DNA of 64,000 bases from an uncultured Algibacter sp. (GTDB taxonomy: Bacteria > Bacteroidota > Bacteroidia > Flavobacteriales > Flavobacteriaceae), in assembly GCA_947499935.1 (NCBI GenBank), contig CANMQH010000003.1, forward strand, positions 1-64,000, given 5' to 3'. Of the stretch, positions 28,614 to 37,891 are shown piece by piece (the first letter of the stretch is position 1; every line of letters begins with the position of its first letter). The notes under the pieces are model-generated. The model was not told where the DNA came from. It did not search any database and saw only the letters and a program-made list of their open reading frames with translations. Made by a program: the position numbers and the translations under genes.

Positions 28614-29450
28614 ATGTCTAATATCATATATATAGGGTACGAATTTAAAGTATCTCCATTGCAACCAGGTACAGAAATTCTTATTGCAGAACTCGGTTAT
28701 GGAGGCTTTGAAAGTTTTGTAGAAACCGAACATGGTGTTACGGCTTACATTCAAAAAAAAGCATGGAATAAAAATATTTTAGACGATATTCAAATTCTAG
28801 ATTCCGATGAGTTTCAAATCACATTCCAGTTTAACGATATTGAGCAAATTAACTGGAATCAAGAGTGGGAAAAGAATTTTAGTCCAATAATAGTGGATAA
28901 TGCATGTACCGTTCGTGCGCCGTTTCACGAAAAATCTAATACCAAATACGACATTATAATAGAACCCAAAATGAGTTTTGGTACAGGGCATCATGAGACT
29001 ACTCATATGATGATACAACACATTTTGCAAAATGATTTTAAAGATAAATCTGTCCTAGATATGGGTTGTGGTACTGGAGTGTTAGCTATTTTGGTAGAGA
29101 TGCGAGGAGCAAAATCTATAGATGCCGTAGATTATGATAATTGGTGTTATTTAAATAGTATAGAAAACGTTGAGCGAAATAATTGTAAACATATAACAGT
29201 TATAGAGGGCGACGCAAGCGTTTTAATAAATAAAAAATATGATATTATTATAGCTAATATTAATCGTAATATATTATTGCAGGATATTAAAACGTATGCT
29301 TCCTGTTTAAGTGAAAACGGGTTGTTGTTTTTAAGTGGGTTTTATAAAGAAGATATACCTATTATAGAATCGGAATGTGTTTCAAATAATATAGAGTTAC
29401 AGTCCTTAGAAAAAAGAAACAATTGGGTGGCTCTTAAGCTAAAAAAATAA
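28614..29450 (+). CDS. prmA: Ribosomal protein L11 methyltransferase
   Basis: Trimethylates ribosomal protein L11 using SAM. The 278-residue protein has the PrmA substrate-recognition N domain, then the diagnostic FGTGHHETT (near residue 122), the SAM motif LDMGCGTGVLAI (near 146) and NINRNILL (near 205), the NPPF-equivalent in this family. Next conserved neighbour is clpS, from which it is separated by a metallopeptidase gene. Confidence 0.94.
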   Translation: MSNIIYIGYEFKVSPLQPGTEILIAELGYGGFESFVETEHGVTAYIQKKAWNKNILDDIQILDSDEFQITFQFNDIEQINWNQEWEKNFSPIIVDNACTVRAPFHEKSNTKYDIIIEPKMSFGTGHHETTHMMIQHILQNDFKDKSVLDMGCGTGVLAILVEMRGAKSIDAVDYDNWCYLNSIENVERNNCKHITVIEGDASVLINKKYDIIIANINRNILLQDIKTYASCLSENGLLFLSGFYKEDIPIIESECVSNNIELQSLEKRNNWVALKLKK

Positions 29451-29470
29451 TTATTTTTAAGGTATTTTCA

Positions 29471-29508
29471 TCGATTAAGTGTTTTTGTTGCGAAAAAAAC
29501 TTGCATTT
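29471..29508 (+). promoter_or_regulatory. CGATTAA-type motif upstream of the HEIGH peptidase
   Basis: CGATTAAGTGTTTTTGTTGC followed by a GAAAAAA tract lies about 213 bp upstream of the peptidase ATG. Similar blocks lie about 218 and 185 bp upstream of the two beta-barrel genes at 60682 and 61560. A regulator-binding or leader element is inferred from this recurrence. Confidence 0.4.
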
Positions 29509-29684
29509 ACGGGAAAACCGCAACTATCTTCATTTTCAATTTGTTACATTTAGACTAAATAAATTTATTTTAAGCATTAAGTCCTCTCAGGTATAATAAA
29601 AATATGTCTGAGCTAGAATTTTAGTGTCTTTAGTTTTCGAAAACGTCAATTTATTATCCATTAATTAAAAACCCTAAAAACAAA

Positions 29685-30563
29685 ATGAAAAATTTTAAAT
29701 TATGCTTTTTAGCTATTCTATCATCAACCGTATTTTTTCAATCGTGTCAGAAAGATGATATTCAATCTCAAGACCCTAACCAAGTAAATCCTGAGACAGA
29801 AGTAGTATCTACAGACGAGAGTTCAAATAAAATAACTAAAGAAGTGTTAAGCAAGCTTTCAAGTTTTTACATGAACACAGACGGTGTTAAATATGTAGAT
29901 TTTTTATTACCAGATGGCTCTACAAAGCCCATGATTCAAGTTGAAGATGATATCATGATGACTGAGCAGCAAATTATGGGACTAGAAATGGGCGGCGGTC
30001 TTGAAGATCGTAACTACCGTACCAATAATTTGGTATCGCAAGGTAGAACCATTACTATTATTGGCTTTACTGGGAATCCTGACCAAGGTTTATCACGTAA
30101 AGAGCAAACAGGTTTGCGAAGAGCAGTAAACAATTACAATCAACTTAATGGTGTCTCCATTTCTTTTAGACTTACATTTGGATCAGACTATCAAGATAAG
30201 GACATGGTAGTTTATCATAACCCAGACCAAGGTGGTTCTGGTGGTGTTGCAGGATTTCCTGAAAACGGGAGACCTAATAAGTTTATTCAAATATGGGGTC
30301 TAGATGGTTTTAATGCTAATGTAGCCGAGCATGTTATCACGCATGAAATTGGGCACTCTGTTGGTTTCAGACATTCAGATTGGCAAACAAGACAAAGTTG
30401 TGGACCAGGTAGAGGAGAACAAGCAGGTAGCGTTGGTGCTAATGCTATTCCAGGTACATCGGCTGGTTATAACCCTAATTCTATTATGGTAGCTTGTTTT
30501 AGCAGAAATGATGACGGAGAGTTTGATAGAGATGACATTGTTGGTCTACAATTTATGTACTAA
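29685..30563 (+). CDS. HEIGH-type metallopeptidase lipoprotein (M57-like)
   Basis: A 292-residue exported protein. The N terminus carries a lipoprotein signal with lipobox FQSC (about Cys21). The zinc-binding motif HEIGHSVGFRHSDW lies near residue 222, an extended metzincin-like HExxHxxGxxH site that fits the dual-action HEIGH metallopeptidase family of Bacteroidota. The C-terminal third is Gly/Asn-rich with a likely NSIMVACF Met-turn. It is probably a secreted protease. It has its own terminator and sits between prmA and clpS. Confidence 0.88.
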   Translation: MKNFKLCFLAILSSTVFFQSCQKDDIQSQDPNQVNPETEVVSTDESSNKITKEVLSKLSSFYMNTDGVKYVDFLLPDGSTKPMIQVEDDIMMTEQQIMGLEMGGGLEDRNYRTNNLVSQGRTITIIGFTGNPDQGLSRKEQTGLRRAVNNYNQLNGVSISFRLTFGSDYQDKDMVVYHNPDQGGSGGVAGFPENGRPNKFIQIWGLDGFNANVAEHVITHEIGHSVGFRHSDWQTRQSCGPGRGEQAGSVGANAIPGTSAGYNPNSIMVACFSRNDDGEFDRDDIVGLQFMY

Positions 30564-30589
30564 ATTCTATAAAAAAAGTTAATAATGCT

Positions 30590-30618
30590 AAAGGACGCTA
30601 ATTTATAGCGTCCTTTTT
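30590..30618 (+). terminator. Terminator of the HEIGH peptidase gene
   Basis: Perfect 11-bp stem AAAGGACGCTA (30590-30600) with TAGCGTCCTTT (30606-30616), a 5-nt loop and a following T-run, 27 bp after the stop codon. Confidence 0.9.
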
Positions 30619-30664
30619 CGTTTAAATTTAAAAAATAAATTAATTTAGTTGAAAAATTTCAGTC

Positions 30665-30940
30665 ATGGGTACTCAAGAGAAGGTTTTAGAACAGTTTGAT
30701 ACAGCCACAAAAGAAAAAGAAAATAACGAAATTGTTGTCTATAATGATGATATAAATACTTTTGATCATGTTATAGAAACATTAATATATGCTTGCGAAC
30801 ATACCGCAGAGCAAGCAGAGCAATGTGCACTACTTGTACATTACAAAGGTAAATGCACTGTAAAAACAGGTGGCTATGAAGATTTAAAACCTCGTTGCTC
30901 AATACTATTAGAAGCTGGTATTAGTGCAGAAATTGTTTGA
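30665..30940 (+). CDS. clpS: ATP-dependent Clp protease adaptor ClpS
   Basis: ClpS delivers N-end-rule substrates to ClpA-type unfoldases. The 91-residue protein has the canonical EIVVYNDDINTFDHVIETL (about residues 22-40) and EQCALLVHYKGKCTVKTG (about 56-73), forming the substrate pocket and the ClpA-contact surface. Confidence 0.96.
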   Translation: MGTQEKVLEQFDTATKEKENNEIVVYNDDINTFDHVIETLIYACEHTAEQAEQCALLVHYKGKCTVKTGGYEDLKPRCSILLEAGISAEIV

Positions 30941-31144
30941 AATCTCGTTATATTTATTTTTAAGTTAAAGGTTAGAATCTTAAAATTTTATTGGAATTCC
31001 CTTAGTTTATATAAATGTTTTAGTTATCATTTATAATTAAGTCATTATTGATTTGTATTTTAACTAATATGACAATTGCTTAGAGTAATTTCATTGCTGC
31101 TTCAAAAACTATGGATTAATAACATAATTATAATACATAGTAAT

Positions 31145-31867
31145 TTATTTTTTAAATAAAGGAATCCTATAAGATAACGTATAGCTATACCCAGCACCTA
31201 TAGCACCACTATCAAAAGTTTTACCATAGCCTGGTATATAAACATTTTCAAAATTTTCAGGTTGAGTATCGTTAACAAGAACTTTAAATTGCACATTAAG
31301 ACCTAAAAATAGATTATTAAAGAGTTCTACTTTCATACCTAAAATAATTTCAGCCCAAATTGCTGTTAGGTCTTTAAATTCTCTTGTATCAGTAGATGAG
31401 AATTGAGGCGACCAATATTGATTAGTAGTGTATATCTCAAAACTATTTAAATCGTGGCTAAAACTACTGGCTCCTACACGAAAACCAGAGTATATCATAT
31501 TATCCATATTAAGCCAGTTTTTGTACATATTATAGTCTATTCCGGCTTTTAGATAACTTCCTTTGCTAGTAATATCTAAAAAATCTGTAATCGTATTTTT
31601 TTCTTCAATGCCAATTTCTCCAGCAATATATAGGCGTTTTTTAAGGCGATAATCTGCAATAATTTCAAAGCCATTGTAGTCATCGTCAACAAAAGATCTT
31701 ACAATTTTACTAAGATCTGCTCCAAATCGTAATCCATACTTGACCTTTATTTTTGTAGAATCGTTTACTTTATTAGGTATACTATCATTTTGTGCGTTAC
31801 TAGACACACAAGAAAATAATATGCAATACATACTAATGAGATATACTAAAATGTGCTGTTGTTTCAT
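31145..31867 (-). CDS. DUF6048 exported protein
   Basis: A 240-residue protein with a signal peptide ending near SNAQ (about residue 26). The remainder alternates beta strands (YGLRFGADLSKIVRSF, GYSYTLSYRIPLF) and resembles a small outer-membrane barrel; it fits DUF6048. Its start overlaps the end of the upstream DUF6452 gene by 35 bp, so translation is coupled. The function is unknown. Confidence 0.78.
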   Translation of the reverse strand: MKQQHILVYLISMYCILFSCVSSNAQNDSIPNKVNDSTKIKVKYGLRFGADLSKIVRSFVDDDYNGFEIIADYRLKKRLYIAGEIGIEEKNTITDFLDITSKGSYLKAGIDYNMYKNWLNMDNMIYSGFRVGASSFSHDLNSFEIYTTNQYWSPQFSSTDTREFKDLTAIWAEIILGMKVELFNNLFLGLNVQFKVLVNDTQPENFENVYIPGYGKTFDSGAIGAGYSYTLSYRIPLFKK

Positions 31868-32375
31868 CTTCTATAGATCTATTGCGGGTTAATGATTGTG
31901 TAGAAAGCATCCAGTTTTCACTATCTTCTTCAATATCTAAGGTCACGTTTTCAAAAATAGTTTTAAAGCCACAGGCTCGGGATACGTATACTTCTCTGCG
32001 GGTATAATTAATTGTAATAATATCTTCATTACCATCAATAAAATCATCGTTATCATCATCTGGAGTACTATTATCATTAATACTAGCTTCTTTTATAAGC
32101 CTAAATTGTGTAGTATCTGCATCTGTTCTAAGCGGTAAAATGAGCTGATTTACTGTTGCGATATTAAAGCCAGGTAATATAAAATCATTGTCAACACCTA
32201 CAACCAATAAACCTACAACGCTTTTTTGATTGTCTGGGTTAGCATTATCTAGTAAATCTATAATTAGGCTAGGGGTTGTTGGTGTACTTGATGCACAAAT
32301 ATCATCACGTTCACAACTCAGGGCTAGCATAGCTATAAAGAGTATTGGTATTATAATAATTTTTAGATACTTCAT
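31833..32375 (-). CDS. DUF6452 lipoprotein
   Basis: A 180-residue exported lipoprotein with lipobox LALSC (Cys20) followed by ERDDICA, the usual start of DUF6452. It has an acidic loop (DDDNDDFIDGNED near residue 108) and a conserved RACGFKTIFENV near 133. It lies between rlmD and DUF6048 on one strand, a gene order I know from other Flavobacteriaceae. The function is unknown. Confidence 0.82.
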   Translation of the reverse strand: MKYLKIIIIPILFIAMLALSCERDDICASSTPTTPSLIIDLLDNANPDNQKSVVGLLVVGVDNDFILPGFNIATVNQLILPLRTDADTTQFRLIKEASINDNSTPDDDNDDFIDGNEDIITINYTRREVYVSRACGFKTIFENVTLDIEEDSENWMLSTQSLTRNRSIEDETTAHFSISH

Positions 32376-32430
32376 TTTAAAATATGTTGGGTACTTACTC
32401 AGATTTTTTTTGTTTTAAATGGATTTCAAC

Positions 32431-33843
32431 CTATCTGCGTTCCAAAAGTACAACATTTTCTACATGAAATGTTTGTGGAAACATATCTACTGCTTGGGTT
32501 TTTACAACGCTATACTGTGCATCCATTAATGCTAAATCTCTTGCTTGCGTAGCACTGTTACAACTAACATAAACTACTTTTTTTGGAGCGATATTTAAAA
32601 TTTGCTGTACAACGTCTTTATGCATACCATCACGTGGAGGATCTGTTATAATCACATCGGGATGCCCATGGCTTTGTATAAATTCGTTATTAAAAACATG
32701 TTTCATATCTCCAACAAAGAATTCAACGTTATTTATGCCGTTTAATTGTGCATTTTCTTTTGCGGCAATAATGGCATCTGGCACAGATTCTACACCTATA
32801 ACTTTACTAGCTTTTTTTGATACGAATTGCGCAATAGTTCCAGTACCAGTATATAAATCATAAACGAGCTCATTGCCTGTTAATCCAGCAAAATCTCTTG
32901 TTATTTTATATAACTCGAAGGCTTGATTGGAGTTGGTTTGATAAAATGACTTAGCGTTTATTTTAAACTTAAGACCTTCCATCTCCTCAAAAATATGGTC
33001 ATTGCCTTTATAACAAATAATATTTTGATCGTAAATAGTATCATTAGCTTTACCATTAATAACATATTGCAATGATGTAATTTGAGGAAAATTTTCCGCA
33101 ATAAAATCTAATAACAATTCTCTTTTGGTTTTGTCTTCTTTAAAAAACTGAACTAAAACCATAATATCTCCCGTACTAGACGTTCTAATCATTAATGTAC
33201 GCAGTAAACCTGTTTGGTTTCTGGTATTAAAGAACTCTAATTGGTTTGTAATTGCAAATTGTTTTATTTCATTTCTAATAGCATTAGATGGGTCTGCTTG
33301 TAAATGGCACTTATTTAAATCCAAAATTTTATCCCACATACCAGGAATATGAAATCCTAATGCATTTCTATCCCCTAAATCTTCGTCTGATTGTACTTCT
33401 TCTATAGTTAACCAACGGCTATCGCTAAACGAAAACTCCATTTTATTTCTATAAAAATACTGGTCTTTAGCACCTAGAATTGGAGTGATTTCTGGCAAAT
33501 CAACATGTCCAATGCGCATTAAATTATTGGAAACTTCTTTTTGTTTGTAAAACAATTGATGCTCATAGCCCATATCTTGCCATTTACAACCGCCACAAAC
33601 ACCAAAATGTTCGCATGCTGGCTCTGTTCTTTTATCGGATAGTTTATGAAAGGCTGTCGCTTTACCTTCGTAATAGGCTTTTCTCTTTTTAAAGGTTTGT
33701 ACATCAACAACATCACCAGGTACAGCATTTGGTAACAAAATAACTTTACCATCTGGGGCTTTAGCTATGGTTTTACCTTTAGCTCCAGCATCAATAACTT
33801 CTATATTTTCAAAAACTTGTTTTCTTGCTTTTCTTCTAGACAT
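32431..33843 (-). CDS. rlmD: 23S rRNA (uracil-1939-C5)-methyltransferase
   Basis: Methylates U1939 of 23S rRNA with SAM. The start is the internal ATG of MSRRKARKQVFENIEVID; the open frame extends 66 bp further but without family similarity. The 470-residue protein has a TRAM-like N terminus, an iron-sulfur cysteine set (CEHFGVCGGCKW near residue 78 plus a later Cys), DLYTGTGTIAQF (SAM motif), TDPPRDGMH, and the catalytic cysteine in VYVSCNSATQARDL. First gene of an rlmD-DUF6452-DUF6048 operon. Confidence 0.95.
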   Translation of the reverse strand: MSRRKARKQVFENIEVIDAGAKGKTIAKAPDGKVILLPNAVPGDVVDVQTFKKRKAYYEGKATAFHKLSDKRTEPACEHFGVCGGCKWQDMGYEHQLFYKQKEVSNNLMRIGHVDLPEITPILGAKDQYFYRNKMEFSFSDSRWLTIEEVQSDEDLGDRNALGFHIPGMWDKILDLNKCHLQADPSNAIRNEIKQFAITNQLEFFNTRNQTGLLRTLMIRTSSTGDIMVLVQFFKEDKTKRELLLDFIAENFPQITSLQYVINGKANDTIYDQNIICYKGNDHIFEEMEGLKFKINAKSFYQTNSNQAFELYKITRDFAGLTGNELVYDLYTGTGTIAQFVSKKASKVIGVESVPDAIIAAKENAQLNGINNVEFFVGDMKHVFNNEFIQSHGHPDVIITDPPRDGMHKDVVQQILNIAPKKVVYVSCNSATQARDLALMDAQYSVVKTQAVDMFPQTFHVENVVLLERR

Positions 33844-34141
33844 GATGCAAAAATAATAATCGCAACAGATTAAATCTAGGTAAATAGAATTATCTTTAAA
33901 AAACTTCAAAATAAAATGAACCTTTTTAATTTTTTATGGTCTTTAAAGTAGAGTGAAAGTTGTAAACATACATAAACACACTATTAATCAAAGCCAAAGG
34001 CAAAGTGGTTACTTTGTTGGAAACATCATGATACTTTAATGAAAAATGCTTTTGATACTGTTGAGAACAACTTTTTAGAGACTAAAAAAAAATACAAAAG
34101 AGCTTTTTTTGGCGAGCATTTGGAGATATATTTTAAAATAA

Positions 34142-34681
34142 TTGAAAGAAAAAAAATCAGATAGCGATTTAATTTTAGCATTCCAATCAGGAGATCAGAA
34201 TGCGTTAAATCAATTGGTAAGACAATGGCATAAAATCTTTTGTGAGAAAGCCTATTGGTTGGTTAAAGATGCAGATGTTGCTAAAGATATTGCTCAAGAT
34301 TCTTGGACTGTGATAATAAGAAGAATATACGCTTTAAATAAGCCAGAAAGTTTTGGGAGTTGGGCATTACGGATTGTGTGCAACAATGCTATAGATGAGT
34401 TAAATAGAAATAAAAGACAACAAAAACACAAAGAACAAATAAAATATGAACAAGAAAAAGCTGCTTTTCAAAAGCCTTCAGATACTAATGCTGAAATAAA
34501 ATTAAAACTCTTAGAAGCCTTTAAATATTTGCCTGAGCATCAACAGGTGGTTCTAAAATTATTTTACAGAGAATCTTATTCATTGAAAGAAATCAGTTCA
34601 ATGCTTAATATTTCTATGGGTACAGCAAAATCAAGGTTATTTCACGCAAGAGAAAAATTAAAACAACTTTTAAACGTATAA
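34142..34681 (+). CDS. ECF-type RNA polymerase sigma factor (sigma70 family)
   Basis: A 179-residue group IV sigma factor: region 2 about residues 22-90 (AKDIAQDSWTVIIRRIYALN) and region 4 about 120-175 (LPEHQQVVLKLFYRESYSLKEISSMLNISMGTAKSRLFHAREKL). The start is TTG; a TAA directly precedes it in frame and no earlier start exists. It is followed after 12 bp by a small membrane protein that may act as its anti-sigma or target. Target promoters are unknown. Confidence 0.92.
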   Translation: MKEKKSDSDLILAFQSGDQNALNQLVRQWHKIFCEKAYWLVKDADVAKDIAQDSWTVIIRRIYALNKPESFGSWALRIVCNNAIDELNRNKRQQKHKEQIKYEQEKAAFQKPSDTNAEIKLKLLEAFKYLPEHQQVVLKLFYRESYSLKEISSMLNISMGTAKSRLFHAREKLKQLLNV

Positions 34682-34693
34682 AAATATAAAAAT

Positions 34694-35080
34694 ATGAAGA
34701 CTAATAATGAAGATATTGACAAATTAATAAAGGAAACGTTAACTGAAGAAGAAGCTAAATTCTACGATGATTTAGATGAACAAAATGTGCTACAAATGAT
34801 TTGGGGTCTATTTAAAGGGAAAAATAAATGGATTATGTATATGATGAATATCATGACTTTAGTATTCTTTGGTTTATTCATTTTTTGCCTAATACAATTT
34901 TTTAATTCAGAAATTACTTTTGATATGATAAAATGGGCAACAGGAAGTATCGTTTTTTTATTAGTAGTTAGCATGCTTAAAATTTTTGCTTGGATGCAGA
35001 TGGATAAAAATGCATTGTTACGCGAAATTAAACGTTTGGAGTTACAATTATCTTCGCTATCTGGAAGGCTTTCAAAATAA
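34694..35080 (+). CDS. Small membrane protein downstream of the sigma factor, DUF6768-like
   Basis: A 128-residue protein with an acidic N-terminal cytoplasmic part (DIDKLIKETLTEEEAKFYDD), two membrane helices (about residues 48-70 and 80-100) and a C-terminal amphipathic helix rich in leucine (ALLREIKRLELQLSSLSGRL). It resembles DUF6768, found behind ECF sigma genes. An anti-sigma role is inferred from position only; no zinc-binding ASD motif is seen. Confidence 0.72.
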   Translation: MKTNNEDIDKLIKETLTEEEAKFYDDLDEQNVLQMIWGLFKGKNKWIMYMMNIMTLVFFGLFIFCLIQFFNSEITFDMIKWATGSIVFLLVVSMLKIFAWMQMDKNALLREIKRLELQLSSLSGRLSK

Positions 35081-35082
35081 AA

Positions 35083-35116
35083 AAGCTGCTTAGTTTTTTA
35101 TGCTAAGCAGCTTGGT
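35083..35116. terminator. Hairpin between convergent genes
   Basis: Perfect 11-bp stem AAGCTGCTTAG (35083-35093) with CTAAGCAGCTT (35103-35113). It lies between the convergent sigma-operon and MscS-like genes; T-rich sequence is weak on the plus strand and TTTTATTTT follows on the minus strand, so it probably serves the minus-strand gene best and may serve both. Confidence 0.75.
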
Positions 35117-35136
35117 ATTATTATAGGTAATCTGTT

Positions 35137-36306
35137 TTATTCTTTATTAAACTTGTTAAGTATTTTATCCATTTGTTTTCCTGCAGCTTCACGACCTCCA
35201 AGACCAAATGATAGAATAATTGTTAAAGCCACAGTACCAAGTGAAATTCCGAAAGCAAGGTTTATAATACCATCTGCAATACCCATAGTTTTCAATCCAA
35301 TAGCTAAAAATATAGCAATAACAGCAATTTTTATAATTGAGGCTACAAATGCATTATCTTTATTTTTTGAGAAGTTAGCCGCTGCAACTCTAGAAATCCA
35401 GTTTCCAATACCTAATATTACTAAACCAAATAATATTTTTCCTGAATAGTTGGTTATGGTGTATAAAATTTCAGAAAGTTTACCAAATTCTAATTTTTCA
35501 ACAGCAGTTGTAATTCCAAATAGGATAATAAAGAAATAAACAATATTTCCAACAATTTTAGCCATGTTAGAATTTCCTGTTATTTCATCTAAACCAGATT
35601 TGCTAACAAAGTTATTGAGGTTCATACTGTTCAATAAATCTTTTACTAATTCGCTTAAAAAGCGGCCACCAACAATAAAAATAATTAGGATGCATGCAGC
35701 AACTAGTATTTTAGGGATAGCACTAAAAAAATCTTTAAGCATAGTGGTTGCTGGCTCAGAAATAGAGTCCATATTTAAAATATTAAAGGCAGAAATTAAG
35801 AGTGGAATAAAAATAAAGATGAATACTATTTTCTTAATAATTGTGACTAGATTAATATTTTCAGGAAGTCTAAGTTTAGGCGCTAAGTTTTTAATTGAGT
35901 TTCCAGATAACTCTACCAATTCAGATATAATAGTTGCAAGCATGTAACCAATATAACCAACTAAACCTGCCCCAATGATGTTGGGTAAAAAGCTAGTAAA
36001 CCCATTAAGCATGTTTTTTACAGGGTCTAAAACATTACTCATACCTAGTTTTTCTAGTGCTAGAATAAATACAAAAATCATGACTAGAAAATAAATAAGT
36101 TTACTAATAAAGTTGGATAATGATATTTTTGGGTTGTTTAATTTTTCATCGATTCCTGTTTTTTTAATTAATTTGGTAATAAGTCGTTTTAAGATATTGG
36201 CAACAAACCAACCTATTATAATAATCAGTAAGGCAGAGATTGCACTAGAGAGGTTTCCCCCAATAGATTGAGATAAATTGTCTAAAAGTTTTGATAAGTA
36301 GTCCAT
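35137..36306 (-). CDS. MscS-related membrane protein with TM-helix repeats
   Basis: A 389-residue inner-membrane protein with about ten hydrophobic segments arranged in repeats, each with a glycine-rich hinge (NLSSAISALLIIIIGWFVAN; FSAIPKILVAACILIIFIVG; ILFGLVILGIGNW). This matches the conserved TM helix found beside MscS channels. The C-terminal FGLGGREAAGKQMDKIL is the usual end of this group. The MscS beta domain itself is not present. A role in osmotic or cell-surface stress is inferred from CmpX-like relatives. Confidence 0.82.
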   Translation of the reverse strand: MDYLSKLLDNLSQSIGGNLSSAISALLIIIIGWFVANILKRLITKLIKKTGIDEKLNNPKISLSNFISKLIYFLVMIFVFILALEKLGMSNVLDPVKNMLNGFTSFLPNIIGAGLVGYIGYMLATIISELVELSGNSIKNLAPKLRLPENINLVTIIKKIVFIFIFIPLLISAFNILNMDSISEPATTMLKDFFSAIPKILVAACILIIFIVGGRFLSELVKDLLNSMNLNNFVSKSGLDEITGNSNMAKIVGNIVYFFIILFGITTAVEKLEFGKLSEILYTITNYSGKILFGLVILGIGNWISRVAAANFSKNKDNAFVASIIKIAVIAIFLAIGLKTMGIADGIINLAFGISLGTVALTIILSFGLGGREAAGKQMDKILNKFNKE

Positions 36307-36521
36307 TTTTGTCGTTTTTTTTGGTTAAAATTATTAAGTGTATATGTGTGACACCTAAATATTTAAAAAGACACATAACTTTATTTATATCAATCTATTT
36401 TTTTTAACTAAATTGCCCCCCTATCTGGGGATGATTTCTCTCCCACGCTGAATTTTCGAGTCTTCGAAGGAATAAAGGTACAGAAGGAATTGCATATTTT
36501 TAATTTTTAAATTTTTTTTAA

Positions 36522-37802
36522 ATGGCAATTTTAGAACAATTAACATCAGAACAATTAATTGCATTAGAGAACAAGTATGGAGCCCACAATTACCATCCAT
36601 TACCTGTAGTATTAACCAAAGGTGAAGGGGTCTATGTTTGGGATGTAGAAGGTAAAAAATATTACGATTTTTTATCGGCTTACTCTGCAGTAAACCAAGG
36701 GCATAGCCACCCGAAAATTGTAAATGCTATGGTGGGTCAAGCAAAAACACTAGCATTAACATCAAGAGCCTTTCATAACGATGTGTTAGGGAAATATGAA
36801 AAATTTGCTTGCGAATTTTTTGGCTTTGATAAATTATTACCCATGAATACGGGAGCTGAAGCTGTAGAAACAGCCTTAAAGCTTTGTAGAAAATGGGCTT
36901 ATGAAGTAAAAGGTATCGCTGAAAATAAAGCAGAAATTATTGTTTGCGAAAATAATTTTCATGGTCGTACAACAACCATTATTTCATTTTCTAATGATCC
37001 TGTAGCGCGCAAAAATTTTGGGCCTTACACTAACGGGTTTATTAAAATTGAATATAATAACATTGAAGCTTTAGAAACAGCATTAAAAAGCAACCCTAAT
37101 GTTAGTGGCTTTTTAGTTGAGCCAATTCAAGGCGAAGCAGGTGTTTATGTGCCTAGTGATGATTATTTAGCAAAGGCTAAAGCACTTTGTGAGCAATATA
37201 ATGTGTTGTTTATTGCCGATGAGGTACAAACAGGTATAGCACGTACAGGTCGCTTATTGGCAACTTGTGGAAATTGTTCTTGTGAGGATAAAAATTGTTC
37301 AGGAGCACCAGATGTAAAACCAGATATTTTAATTTTAGGAAAAGCCATAAGTGGTGGTGTTTATCCTGTATCTACAGTTCTAGCTAATAATAACGTTATG
37401 GACGTTATTAAGCCTGGTAATCATGGAAGTACTTTTGGAGGAAATCCAGTAGCAGCAGCTGTTGCTATGGCAGCGCTAGAAGTGGTTAGAGATGAAAAAC
37501 TAGCGACTAATGCTTTTAATCTTGGGAATTTATTTAGAAGTGAACTAAATAAATATATAGAAACAAGTAATATTGTTAATATAGTACGAGGTAAAGGTTT
37601 ACTTAATGCTATTCTTATAAATGATTCTGAAGATAGCGATACAGCTTGGAACATTTGTTTGGCTTTACGTGATAATGGTTTATTAGCTAAACCAACGCAT
37701 GGTAACATTATTCGTTTTGCACCACCTTTAATTATGACAAAAGAACAACTCTTAGATTGCGTAGGTATTATTATAAAGACACTAAAACAGTTTGAAAAAT
37801 AA
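36522..37802 (+). CDS. rocD: Ornithine-oxo-acid aminotransferase
   Basis: PLP enzyme converting ornithine and 2-oxoglutarate to glutamate semialdehyde and glutamate. The 426-residue class III aminotransferase shows MNTGAEAVETALKLCRKWAY near residue 108, NNFHGRTTTIISFSNDP near 145, EPIQGEAGVYVP near 200, DEVQTGIARTG near 235 and the PLP lysine in LILGKAISGGVYPVS. Between the last two is an extra Cys-rich loop (CGNCSCEDKNC) absent from the human enzyme. It is a single gene with its own terminator. Confidence 0.95.
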   Translation: MAILEQLTSEQLIALENKYGAHNYHPLPVVLTKGEGVYVWDVEGKKYYDFLSAYSAVNQGHSHPKIVNAMVGQAKTLALTSRAFHNDVLGKYEKFACEFFGFDKLLPMNTGAEAVETALKLCRKWAYEVKGIAENKAEIIVCENNFHGRTTTIISFSNDPVARKNFGPYTNGFIKIEYNNIEALETALKSNPNVSGFLVEPIQGEAGVYVPSDDYLAKAKALCEQYNVLFIADEVQTGIARTGRLLATCGNCSCEDKNCSGAPDVKPDILILGKAISGGVYPVSTVLANNNVMDVIKPGNHGSTFGGNPVAAAVAMAALEVVRDEKLATNAFNLGNLFRSELNKYIETSNIVNIVRGKGLLNAILINDSEDSDTAWNICLALRDNGLLAKPTHGNIIRFAPPLIMTKEQLLDCVGIIIKTLKQFEK

Positions 37803-37840
37803 ATAGTTTGGATATAAAGTTAAATCCATAAACTTAACAC

Positions 37841-37874
37841 AAAAAAAGCGACCTATTATTGGTCGCTTTTTTTA
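37841..37874 (+). terminator. rocD terminator
   Basis: Stem AAAAAAAGCGACC (37841-37853) with GGTCGCTTTTTTT (37861-37873) and a 7-nt loop; the symmetric A- and T-tracts make it bidirectional, serving rocD and the convergent CCC-motif gene. Confidence 0.92.
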
Positions 37875-37891
37875 TGATATAGTATAAAGTT

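Noticed and set aside
35137..36306. True MscS channel
   Set aside because: The beta and C-terminal domains of MscS are not visible; only the repeated TM-helix segments are present.
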